A DNA stretch of 64,000 nt. It comes from Calditrichia bacterium (GTDB lineage: Bacteria; Calditrichota; Calditrichia; RBG-13-44-9; J075). Under the pieces are notes generated by a model. It was not told the DNA's origin and did no database searches. It was given only the letters and a program-made list of their open reading frames with translations. The translations under genes were made by a program, and so were the position numbers. The stretch covers positions 186,001-250,000 of the forward strand of contig JANQQU010000072.1 in assembly GCA_028284905.1 (NCBI GenBank), in the 5' to 3' direction. This document shows, piece after piece, positions 1-8,126 of the stretch (positions are counted from its first letter, which is position 1; each line of letters opens with the position of its first letter).

Positions 1-160
1 CGGTGGGTAATGTTTCATTGCCATTTTCAGGATAGAAGCCTAATACACAACCCGGCCAGTCAGCGTCACTAAAGGATTTTTGATTTGAATTATCTGAACA
101 GCTTGAAAAAACTGTTAAAACTGAAATTAGCAACATAGAAACAGGTATCCCCTTATTCAT
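1..160 (-). CDS. Lipoprotein N-terminus (gene cut by window edge)
   Basis: Read on the minus strand, an ATG at 158-160 opens 53 codons with no stop before the window edge. The first residues form a lipoprotein signal: a short basic start (MNKG), a hydrophobic stretch, and a lipobox ending SSC with the cysteine at residue 21. A Ser/Asp/Asn-rich linker follows, as in exported lipoproteins. A good ribosome binding site, AAGGAG (168-173 on the complementary strand), lies 7 bases before the ATG. What remains of the mature part (DWPGCVLGFYPENG) is too short to assign a family. The gene is divergent from the fusion gene at 418. The start and signal are well supported, but the function is unknown. 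Confidence 0.7.
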   Translation of the reverse strand, partial: MNKGIPVSMLLISVLTVFSSCSDNSNQKSFSDADWPGCVLGFYPENGNETLPT

Positions 161-417
161 GCCTTACTCCTTAATAATAAAATATACATAACATCTCTTC
201 TAACAAGATAACCAAATTGGCAGAGATGAAAAAATTGTAATCGATATCTACTGTATTTTCATCATATCTGCTGAATAAACAATTGAATTTCAACCTTGCA
301 GATCGAAGCTTCGCCCGGAGAAAGATTTCCTCACTCACCAAATCAAGAATCTCTCCCTACTTGATAGTTTCTCCTGCCTTCGCTAACTTCACGAAGTATT
401 CAAAAATGAGGGTGATG

Positions 418-3400
418 ATGAAAATTCGTAATATCTTTATAATACTGGTTAGCTGCTGCGTCTTACTTCTTATTGCCAGTTGTGCTGCGCAAAAGACAAG
501 CATTAGAAAAACAGCAGCACCGGCAATTCCGAAAGTTGAAAGAGAATTCCGGGCAGCCTGGATCGCTTCGGTTGCGAATATCAACTGGCCCAGTAAACCG
601 GGGCTTAGCGTGGAAACGCAGAAAGAAGAAGCGCTTGTTTTGCTCGATCTACTGAAGGATCACAATTTTAATGCCGCGATTCTGCAAATCCGCCCCCAAT
701 GCGACGCGCTTTATCCCAGCGAACTGGAACCCTGGTCTTATTACTTAAGCGGCCAGCAGGGCAAAGCGCCTGAGCCTTATTACGATCCCCTAGAATTCTG
801 GGTTGAACAAGCCCATCTGCGCGGCATTGAATTGCATGTCTGGTTTAATCCGTACCGGGCGCATCATGTCCGCGGAAAAGAAGTCACCGAGTTTTCCATT
901 GTAAAGAAACGCCCGAAACTTGTCGTAAAGCTGAAAAGCGGTTACTACTGGATGGATCCGGCAAATCCGCAGACGCAGGACCATTCCTACGCGGTAGTGA
1001 TGGATGTCGTGAAACGCTATAACATCGATGGCGTTCATTTTGATGACTATTTCTACCCCTACCCTTCCTACAACGACAATGAAGATTTTCCAGATGACGC
1101 ATCCTGGGCAGCATACCAGCAGGCAGGCGGCCAATTGTCCCGCGGTGACTGGCGGCGTGAGGCGGTTAATATTTTTATCAAGCGGGTGTATGATGGTATC
1201 AAACAGGAAAAGCCACATGTTAAATTTGGCTTGAGCCCATTTGGCATTTGGCGGCCAAATTATCCGGCATCCATCAAGGGATTTGATCAATATGATAAAC
1301 TGTATGCCGACGCGCGGCTCTGGCTAAATGAAGGCTGGATCGATTACTGGACGCCGCAATTATACTGGCCGGTAAATCAAATTCCGCAGAGCTACCCGGT
1401 ATTATTGGGATGGTGGGCACAGGAGAACAAGAAAAAGCGGCACATTTGGCCAGGCATGAGCATCGGTCGGTTGCAGGGCGAAAAAAGGGTGGATGAAACC
1501 ATTAACCAAATTATGATTACGCGAGGAATGCTGCCCGAAAATTCCGGAAATGTGCATTGGAGTATTGGTCCACTAGTGAATGACGGAAGACTGGCCCGCT
1601 CAATTTTGCAAGGTCCCTACAAACGGCAAGCGTTAGTACCGGCTTTTCCCTGGCTGGATGAAACCCCGCCGGAAGCGCCCCACTTAAATACTGCCCTGGG
1701 CAATGACAGCCTCACTGTTAGCTGGTCGCATCAGAATGCAGGAGATGTTTTTCATTGGGTCGTTTCTTACCAGTACGGCGAGAGCTGGGATTATAAAATT
1801 CTGAGCCAGCAGGAACGCTCAATATCGCTTCCGCTATTCGTTTTAAAAAACAGCGACATTTCACGGGATTCGCTGAATAATAACAATATAGCGGATCTGC
1901 TCAATCCGATCTCCCAAATCGCTGTATCCGCAGTTGATCGACTGGGTAATGAGAGTAAACCGGAGCAGGTATCGATTCCGGATTTTTCAGCGCAACAAAT
2001 CACCTCAATTAACAATTTCTTCCCGGAAACAGCTCCCAATTTCCATCTGACATTTTTGGACACGGCTTATGAGAATTATCAATTCTGTGATATCCCCGCT
2101 GAAAAGTTAAAGAATAAAAAGATGATCGATCTGCTGGAAAACTTAGCTGAGCAATTCCCGGAAGACTTTCACTATGAGCAAATTGGACAATCCGTGCAAC
2201 ACCGCTCTATTCACCTGGTTCGCCTGGGAACAGGCGAAACAAAAATTCTGCTCTGGAGCCAAATGCACGGCAACGAGCCCACCGCCACGGCAGCGCTGTT
2301 CGATATTTTTTATTACCTCTTGAAAAATCGGGAAACTCCGCTTGTTCAGAATATTCTGGAGAACACAACCATTTTGGCCGTGCCGATGCTCAATCCTGAC
2401 GGCGCCGAAAAATTTGCGCGCAGAAATGCCCAGGGGATTGACATCAATCGGGATGCCCGGGATTTGCAATCGCCGGAGGGCAGACTATTATTTCATTTGA
2501 AGGAAAAATATCAGCCGGCGTTTGGTTTCAATTTGCATGACCAGAATGCACGGCGCACGGTTGGTACCAGCAACAAACTGGCAGCAATAGCGCTGATGGC
2601 CCCTCCGTTTGATGCGAGAGATAGCGACAATCCGGTGCGGATTCGCGCCAAAAAAATTGCTGCCGTCATCCGGGAGGCGCTGGCGCCGCACATCGCCGGC
2701 CATATTGCGAAATATGATGCGGATTACATGCCGCGCGCTTTTGGCGATTCTATGCAGAACTGGGGGGTAAGTACTGTTTTAATTGAATCCGGCGGATGGC
2801 AGGAAAATCGCACTGAATTCCTGGAAAAGATGAATTTTATTGCGCTGCTATCTTCTTTTAAGGCCATTGCGGATGGCAGCTATCAACAGGCGGATGTCTC
2901 TGCTTACGAATCATTGCCGAAAAATGGGCGAATGCTTTACGACCTGATTATCCGCGATGTCAGCGTAATTGATGGCACTGGCATTCCGCCCTTTCGCACG
3001 GATATTGCGATCAACTACCATAACGGCACCGGCACCATCGCGGATCTCGGCGACCTGGATATCTTCGCGGGAAAAGAAACGATTGATGGAAAGGGACTTA
3101 CCTTAACACCGGGACTCACCGGCGTGGTTCATCATACAACATCAAATGGAGATGCCCTTATTCGCAAATCAAGAGACATGTTGAAAGCAGGATTTACCAC
3201 GATTCTCTTTATGATGGAAAAAGGTGCCCTTAAGAATTCCCAATCATTAAAACAGCTGATTGCAGCGAGCAACATCCCGGCGAACCTGGGAGGCATTTTA
3301 CATTTAAATCGAAAATTGCATTCTCCGGCTGAGACCTTGGCAGTGCTACGTTCTTTGGGAAAAAACATGATTGGTATTACAGGTAATCGGGGTGCATTGA

Positions 3401-3708
3401 GAACTTTCACCCCCTCGAGAATTTTTAACAAACCGGTAATACCTTTGGCGGAAGTGAATCAAACAGCGGCGCTTGGGTCATTGGATTCTCAAACAATTAA
3501 GACATTGACATCCGATCAAACGACACAGTGGAAAATACCCCGGCGCGGGAAGATTCGAAGAGGGCAAATCGCCGACTTTCTTTTATTTTCAACACCAGCG
3601 GATTCACCACCGCTGATCGATACAATCTTCCTGAAAGGCCAGCGGGTTTGGCAGCAGGGAGAATGGATAAATACGCCGGTAAACGGAGCGCGCTGGCTGC
3701 CCTTTTAA
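418..3708 (+). CDS. Lipoprotein fusion: GHL10 glycosidase, M14 carboxypeptidase, amidohydrolase-like
   Basis: This 1096-residue exported lipoprotein combines several enzymes. Start candidates are ATG 406, 415 and 418; 418 (MKIRNIF) best fits GAGGG just upstream. The lipobox ends IASC. Residues about 42-420 are a GHL10 (DUF187) glycosidase, the family of the E. coli enzyme DigH, with RPQCDALY, WFNPYRAHH, DGVHFDDYFYPYP (about 204-216) and WTPQLYWP. A Fn3-like linker follows. Residues about 580-830 are an M14 zinc carboxypeptidase with HGNE at 617-620, a third zinc ligand H707 (NLHDQN), NPDG and NINRD-like substrate residues (DINRD), and the catalytic E790 (IESGG). Residues 840-1096 resemble an amidohydrolase or N-acyl-amino-acid deacylase, but the usual HxH metal site is replaced by GVVHHTT. 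The domains suggest breakdown of peptidoglycan or another glycopeptide at the cell surface; the substrate is inferred. The gene stands alone, convergent with the permease gene at 3751. Confidence 0.85.
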   Translation: MKIRNIFIILVSCCVLLLIASCAAQKTSIRKTAAPAIPKVEREFRAAWIASVANINWPSKPGLSVETQKEEALVLLDLLKDHNFNAAILQIRPQCDALYPSELEPWSYYLSGQQGKAPEPYYDPLEFWVEQAHLRGIELHVWFNPYRAHHVRGKEVTEFSIVKKRPKLVVKLKSGYYWMDPANPQTQDHSYAVVMDVVKRYNIDGVHFDDYFYPYPSYNDNEDFPDDASWAAYQQAGGQLSRGDWRREAVNIFIKRVYDGIKQEKPHVKFGLSPFGIWRPNYPASIKGFDQYDKLYADARLWLNEGWIDYWTPQLYWPVNQIPQSYPVLLGWWAQENKKKRHIWPGMSIGRLQGEKRVDETINQIMITRGMLPENSGNVHWSIGPLVNDGRLARSILQGPYKRQALVPAFPWLDETPPEAPHLNTALGNDSLTVSWSHQNAGDVFHWVVSYQYGESWDYKILSQQERSISLPLFVLKNSDISRDSLNNNNIADLLNPISQIAVSAVDRLGNESKPEQVSIPDFSAQQITSINNFFPETAPNFHLTFLDTAYENYQFCDIPAEKLKNKKMIDLLENLAEQFPEDFHYEQIGQSVQHRSIHLVRLGTGETKILLWSQMHGNEPTATAALFDIFYYLLKNRETPLVQNILENTTILAVPMLNPDGAEKFARRNAQGIDINRDARDLQSPEGRLLFHLKEKYQPAFGFNLHDQNARRTVGTSNKLAAIALMAPPFDARDSDNPVRIRAKKIAAVIREALAPHIAGHIAKYDADYMPRAFGDSMQNWGVSTVLIESGGWQENRTEFLEKMNFIALLSSFKAIADGSYQQADVSAYESLPKNGRMLYDLIIRDVSVIDGTGIPPFRTDIAINYHNGTGTIADLGDLDIFAGKETIDGKGLTLTPGLTGVVHHTTSNGDALIRKSRDMLKAGFTTILFMMEKGALKNSQSLKQLIAASNIPANLGGILHLNRKLHSPAETLAVLRSLGKNMIGITGNRGALRTFTPSRIFNKPVIPLAEVNQTAALGSLDSQTIKTLTSDQTTQWKIPRRGKIRRGQIADFLLFSTPADSPPLIDTIFLKGQRVWQQGEWINTPVNGARWLPF

Positions 3709-3743
3709 GTGTAAAAATGGCTTGTAAATGCCAGCAATATTCA

Positions 3744-3764
3744 AAACCAATCAATTGGTCTTTT
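3744..3764. terminator. Weak bidirectional terminator between convergent genes
   Basis: ACCAAT (3746-3751) and ATTGGT (3754-3759) form a short stem, flanked by AAAA on the left and CTTTT on the right, so either strand gives a stem followed by U residues. It sits between the stops of two convergent genes and overlaps the permease stop codon. The stem is only 6 bp with a very tight loop, so confidence is modest. Confidence 0.4.
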
Positions 3765-5151
3765 GCATAAACTTACTTAACACCAAAAATAATGCACCAC
3801 ATACCAGCCAGGCGGGCAAGGTCAAAAAGGACAAGAAAATGCCCTGGCTCTGGGCGAGCGTATAAAAAAGCCCTACGCTTAACAACCAGGCGATTAAAAC
3901 CATCGGGCTGAATGAAATAGCGGCTTGCTCGGCATAGTTCCGGATTATGCCGGCCTTTTCACCATAGAAATGTTCAAACACGATGATCGCGCCCACCGGT
4001 GCGAGAATGAATCCATACACTGCCACAAAATCGAGCAGTTTCATGGCAAAGGCCGGGAATAATCCGGCGATGGTTGCAACAGTTCCCGCTAATATCGTCA
4101 CCCAAAAGGTAGATGCTTTCGGAATAATTGCCTGAAAAGCCAATCCGGCGCGGTAGATGGTCGGATTGGCAGTGGTCCAACCTGCGATAATCACCGTAAT
4201 AATCCCGAATATACCGATGGCATTATAGGCCAGAGGACCGGGCGCTACCGGAGGCGCTTCTCCGTTAGCGAGAAAGCCTTGTGCTTCCGGTGTTTTCAGG
4301 TAAACGGCATACAATAGTGCGGCGGCGATCCAGGCAATGTAATGACCGATATACATGCCGGCAGCAGTTGTCCATCCGGACTCTGCACTTTTCGCGTAAC
4401 GAAAAACCGTTAAGTCGGACATGCCGATATGCATGGCGGCATTGCAGAACCAGCTCCAGATCGCCACATGCCAAAAAGTAAATTTGATTTGCCCGGGAAA
4501 AGGATCGCTGCCATCGCCCCAGATATTCCAGAAGTCTGAAAAACTGTTTACATCCAATTTACTGAGGGAAACGAGGCCACAGGCAATAAACGCCAGGACG
4601 ATGAACGGCGCCATAATATTGGCAGCTTTCGCGACCATTTCATATCCTTTTGCCGCGACTATTGAAATCATTGCGCCCAGCACCAATACAATCACCACCC
4701 AGGTCGCTCCGTTGGGCATTGTATCCGTTAATCTCGGCATGGGCATGTCAAACGGCACGCCAACCGCCGTTGCCGACACTGTAATCATCGCGCCAGCCAA
4801 GAAACAGAACAACACCCCGTTGGCGAGATTATAAAATATCACCAGGTTTTTCCCGCAGATTTTCTCCAGTTGAAAATAGAGTGTCAGCCGGTTTTTAACC
4901 GCGATCTCCGCGGTGAGGAAGCGCCAGGAAAGAACCGCTAAAAGGTTTCCGACCAGCAATCCGATGATCAAGTCAAATGCACTTACTCCGGCGGTGAGGA
5001 ATAGGGGGCCAATCATAAATTCTGTGCCGGCAGCATGTTCGCCGGCGTACATGCCGAGGAAACTTTTCCATCCTTTCAGACGAGACTTCGGAACTGGTTG
5101 ACGTTCAAACTCTTCTGTTTGGGTCTCAATTGCTTGAACCTGCTCATTCAT
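3751..5151 (-). CDS. NCS1-type (purine-cytosine permease family) transporter
   Basis: This is a 466-residue inner-membrane protein with about twelve hydrophobic segments. A 35-residue polar N-terminus is followed by GMYAGEHAAGTEFMIGP, which matches the first helix region of the NCS1 family of nucleobase, allantoin and hydantoin symporters. Length and helix pattern fit the family (CodB is about 420). It lies 172 bp downstream of the rhamnulokinase gene on the same strand, at the end of a rhamnose operon that has no other transporter in view. It may therefore carry rhamnose or a rhamnoside, which would be new for NCS1. A nucleobase transporter carried along by chance is the alternative. The ATG has only a weak Shine-Dalgarno sequence (GAAGG, well upstream). 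The family call is firm and the substrate is open. Confidence 0.82.
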   Translation of the reverse strand: MNEQVQAIETQTEEFERQPVPKSRLKGWKSFLGMYAGEHAAGTEFMIGPLFLTAGVSAFDLIIGLLVGNLLAVLSWRFLTAEIAVKNRLTLYFQLEKICGKNLVIFYNLANGVLFCFLAGAMITVSATAVGVPFDMPMPRLTDTMPNGATWVVIVLVLGAMISIVAAKGYEMVAKAANIMAPFIVLAFIACGLVSLSKLDVNSFSDFWNIWGDGSDPFPGQIKFTFWHVAIWSWFCNAAMHIGMSDLTVFRYAKSAESGWTTAAGMYIGHYIAWIAAALLYAVYLKTPEAQGFLANGEAPPVAPGPLAYNAIGIFGIITVIIAGWTTANPTIYRAGLAFQAIIPKASTFWVTILAGTVATIAGLFPAFAMKLLDFVAVYGFILAPVGAIIVFEHFYGEKAGIIRNYAEQAAISFSPMVLIAWLLSVGLFYTLAQSQGIFLSFLTLPAWLVCGALFLVLSKFMQKTN

Positions 5152-5213
5152 ATTTATGGCCTTCGCTTTGAATTATGATTTGATGTTATGTACTGGCTAT
5201 AAACACCATCCGC

Positions 5214-5259
5214 CCCAGGATGAATCCTGGGACTCATTATCAGGCGTCACTAGTGACGC
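5214..5259. repeat. Two adjacent perfect hairpins between rhaB and the permease gene
   Basis: CCCAGGA (5214-5220) pairs with TCCTGGG (5225-5231) across a four-base loop, and 12 bases later GCGTCACTAGTGACGC (5244-5259) is a perfect 16-bp palindrome. Both lie in the 172-bp gap between the rhaB stop and the permease start. Neither is followed by a T tract on either strand, so a classic terminator is unlikely. They could be an mRNA processing or stabilising structure, or an operator for the permease gene. Confidence 0.6.
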
Positions 5260-5323
5260 AAAGACTTGCCCGGTTTATCTTGCTCAGAAGTTAGTTGTTT
5301 CACCACGGGGTTTAGCTGGTGCT

Positions 5324-6736
5324 TTAAGATGGCGTTGTTCTGAATTCGCATTTTTTTAATGCATAGTTCTCCTTTAAGAATGCTTGCTTGATCTTCATTG
5401 GAGAAATGGCAATTACAGCGCCGAGCGCAGAGCCTAATGGTGCCTGGGTTGTATAGATTTTGATTGTCGGCTCATCTCCATCTTCTGATGCAGGCAATCT
5501 TGAAATTCTGAATGCCCGGGCGAGCATCTGCACAAATACCTCATTGCCCGCAAATCCTCCATCAATATAAATCTTTTCGATCGGGACATTTCCTATAGCC
5601 ATTACGGCTGCTCGAACCTGCAGTTCTGCCAATTCAAACATCAATTGATGATATGCTTCTTCAAAACTGACAAAGCTCTGCAGCTGGCTATTCTCCGGCT
5701 GCTCCCAGGGTGTCTGCAGATGGACAAACTTAAAATAGCGTCGCTCCGGGAGTAGTCTGCCGTATAACTGTTCATTAAAAGCGACCTCTCGATGCGCGTC
5801 CTCTCCTACCTTAAAAAAAGTCTGCAGCTGCACTATCTGTGCTTTGTATTCTTCCCCGAGAAACAGACGGGCGGCCTTTACCGGCATGCCATCAACGCGC
5901 ATGTAATTCAGGCAATCCTTTCCCAGCTCATCATCCGACAACAGTTCCTGGTTAAAGGGATTCAGCGAGATGCTCCAGGTGCCGGTGGAAATCAACAAAA
6001 ACGGCTGTTTGTTTGCCCGCAGATATGGCAACAGCGCTGCCGAGCTATCATGGATGCCGACGCCCACCTGGACACGTTTTTGAAAAATGTCAGTATTAAT
6101 ACTTGTCGCTGTATTCACAATCGGCGGCAATATTTTATCGATCTCTTCCCGATATACCCATTCGTGATAATCATTCCGGGAAAAATCCCACAACATCGTG
6201 TGGCACCCGATGTTGGTAAAATCGCTAACCGGCAATCCCGTAAACAAAAAACTCAGATACTGCGGAAAGTGCAGAGACCAACGAATTTTCCGAAAAATTT
6301 TCGGGTGGGCATGTTTTAACCAGTATAACTGCAGACCTGAATTCAACATCGCTAACGGCGGAGAAGCTGTCTCCCGGGCAATCTGTAAACGCTCCCCATA
6401 TTTTTCATAAAATAGCTGCAAAACAATTGAAGGCATTGGTTTAAGGTAGTTGTAAAGCGGTGTTACCGGCTGCCCATGCCGGTCTATATGGACAAGACTG
6501 GCGCCGTATGTAGAAAAATTGATCGCCTTTATATCATACTTGTCATCTACAAGCAATTGCTGAACGGTAGTTTGCATCCATTCTTGAATCGCCGGCAGAT
6601 CGTCGCTGGGGAAACCATCTTCGTCCTGCTTTTCTGCAAAATGCATATAGGATTTATACACCGGTTGACAATGTTTATCAAAAAGAAAGACTTTCTTGTT
6701 GGTCTTGCCAATGTCAAAGACGAGCGTTGTTTTCAT
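5324..6736 (-). CDS. rhaB: FGGY-family sugar kinase, probably rhamnulokinase
   Basis: This 470-residue cytosolic kinase transfers phosphate from ATP to a ketose, here most likely L-rhamnulose, giving rhamnulose 1-phosphate. It begins with the FGGY phosphate-binding motif DIGKTNKKVFLFD (residues 8-20). A second nucleotide-binding segment, LISTGTWSISLNP, lies mid-protein, and the adenosine motif YIDGGFAGNEVF lies near residue 400. The length is normal for the family. Its ATG directly abuts the stop codon of the isomerase gene (no intervening base), so translation is likely coupled. By sequence alone it could also be a fuculokinase; the neighbouring rhamnose isomerase and rhamnulose-phosphate aldolase decide for rhamnulose. 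Confidence 0.87.
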   Translation of the reverse strand: MKTTLVFDIGKTNKKVFLFDKHCQPVYKSYMHFAEKQDEDGFPSDDLPAIQEWMQTTVQQLLVDDKYDIKAINFSTYGASLVHIDRHGQPVTPLYNYLKPMPSIVLQLFYEKYGERLQIARETASPPLAMLNSGLQLYWLKHAHPKIFRKIRWSLHFPQYLSFLFTGLPVSDFTNIGCHTMLWDFSRNDYHEWVYREEIDKILPPIVNTATSINTDIFQKRVQVGVGIHDSSAALLPYLRANKQPFLLISTGTWSISLNPFNQELLSDDELGKDCLNYMRVDGMPVKAARLFLGEEYKAQIVQLQTFFKVGEDAHREVAFNEQLYGRLLPERRYFKFVHLQTPWEQPENSQLQSFVSFEEAYHQLMFELAELQVRAAVMAIGNVPIEKIYIDGGFAGNEVFVQMLARAFRISRLPASEDGDEPTIKIYTTQAPLGSALGAVIAISPMKIKQAFLKENYALKKCEFRTTPS

Positions 6737-8020
6737 CTATAACCCGGTGGCGATAACGTTGCGGCCCCGCTGCTGAATTAAGGTTTCCCGGATAGCCAGT
6801 TGCCGGTAGCAGCCGATCGGGTCAATTGCGCCTCCGCTTAAGCGCCGTGCCTCGGTTACCAGGGGACGAACATCCGTGCGGTATGCTGCTTGCAAAATTT
6901 CCTGGCAGCGACTCACATCGTTCTCCATTTGCGCTGATTCCAGCGCTTCCCGGTCTATCAGCAATGCCTGTGCATAAGCAAGTAGAATCGCATCCAGGCT
7001 CTGCATCAGATCTTCCAGAGGGTCTTTCAGATTATGACTGGCATCGATCATCCAGGCCAGTGGTGGATTATTGGCCGGATTATTTTCCATGCCGTAAACC
7101 AGCTCGTTAAAAATCAGGAATAATTGATACGGCTTGATGCTTCCACAAGTTAAATCATCATCACCATACTTGCTGTCATTGAAGTGAAAACCGCCCAGCC
7201 GGCCTTTCATCAGCAGAACAGCGACGATTTGTTCAATATTGGTATTGGGAAGATGATGTCCTAAATCTACCAGGGTATGGGCGTTTTCACCACATCCTTC
7301 CGCCAACGCCAGGGATGTTCCCCAATCCGGAATGACCATCGAGTAGAAGTTTGGTTCGTAAGGTTTGTATTCGATAAACATGCGCCAATCGGCGGGCATG
7401 GCACGATAAATTTCCTGCAGCGAAACCTGGGTGTGCTGAAACGCTTTGCGAAAATTATGCTGCCCGGGAAATGAACTACCGTCCGCCAGCCATACGGTGA
7501 TAGATTTGGAACCCAACGCCTTCCCATATTCGATCACTGCCTTATTATGGTCAATCGCTTGCTGACGAACGCCCTGGTCTGTGTGGCAGAGAGAGCCGAA
7601 TTTATAGCTATGTTGTTGGTCGCTTTGATCCTGAAAAGTGTTGGAATTCACTGCATCGAAGACCAATCCGCAATCACTGGCACGTTCTTTAACGGCTTGT
7701 GCATCTTCCGGAATATCCCAGGGAATATGGAGAGATATCGCTCCGGCGGACTGCGTCAAGGCATGGATGATGCCGACGTCATCGATTTTATCTTCCAGGC
7801 TGGCCGGCTCTCCGCCAATAGAAAAACGACCAAAGCGTGTACCACCAGCCCCTAAGGCCCAACTGGGGATAGCCACCTGAAATTGCCGTAACTTTTCCAC
7901 AATGTCATCCACGTTAATTCCCGATTTAGCCAGTTGCGCGTTCAGGAAATCAAATCTTTCATTGTGGTCACTGAGATAGCCTTGATTGAATGCTACGATT
8001 TGTGATTTTTTGATTTTCAT
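6737..8020 (-). CDS. rhaI: L-rhamnose isomerase (RhaI type)
   Basis: This 427-residue TIM-barrel isomerase converts L-rhamnose to L-rhamnulose. Metal-binding residues typical of the xylose-isomerase-like fold are visible: Glu in FIEYKPYEPNF, Asp and His in LVDLGHHLPN, and His and Asp in GGFHFNDSKYGDDD. It belongs to the RhaI group found outside the enterobacteria rather than to RhaA. The gene lies between rhaEW upstream and rhaB downstream, in the order expected for the pathway. The sequence before the ATG is A-rich and lacks a clear Shine-Dalgarno motif. The upstream gap contains an 8-bp tandem repeat. The product should be a soluble metal-dependent (manganese or similar) oligomer; oligomeric state is from family knowledge. 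Confidence 0.9.
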   Translation of the reverse strand: MKIKKSQIVAFNQGYLSDHNERFDFLNAQLAKSGINVDDIVEKLRQFQVAIPSWALGAGGTRFGRFSIGGEPASLEDKIDDVGIIHALTQSAGAISLHIPWDIPEDAQAVKERASDCGLVFDAVNSNTFQDQSDQQHSYKFGSLCHTDQGVRQQAIDHNKAVIEYGKALGSKSITVWLADGSSFPGQHNFRKAFQHTQVSLQEIYRAMPADWRMFIEYKPYEPNFYSMVIPDWGTSLALAEGCGENAHTLVDLGHHLPNTNIEQIVAVLLMKGRLGGFHFNDSKYGDDDLTCGSIKPYQLFLIFNELVYGMENNPANNPPLAWMIDASHNLKDPLEDLMQSLDAILLAYAQALLIDREALESAQMENDVSRCQEILQAAYRTDVRPLVTEARRLSGGAIDPIGCYRQLAIRETLIQQRGRNVIATGL

Positions 8021-8086
8021 AATTTTGTTCTATTTATGTATCTGGACAAAAATGTTTTGGTACAAGAATTCAGTTATCTTTTCTTT

Positions 8087-8126
8087 CATTTGCCCATTTG
8101 CCCATTTGCCCATTTGCCCATTTACC
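8087..8126. repeat. Five tandem copies of an 8-bp unit (CATTTGCC)
   Basis: CATTTGCC repeats exactly four times from 8087 to 8118, then CATTTACC from 8119 to 8126. The last unit overlaps the TAA stop of rhaEW (8122-8124). The same units, in both orientations, recur upstream of rhaEW at 10268-10352, so the gene is bracketed by one repeat family. Confidence 0.85.

Noticed and set aside
4421-4834. 137-residue frame on the plus strand opposite the NCS1 permease gene
   Set aside because: It lies fully antisense to a well-recognised membrane protein, has no ribosome site and no family likeness.
8087-8126. CRISPR array
   Set aside because: The units are 8 bp with no spacers and there are no cas genes; the same holds for the other short-unit arrays.
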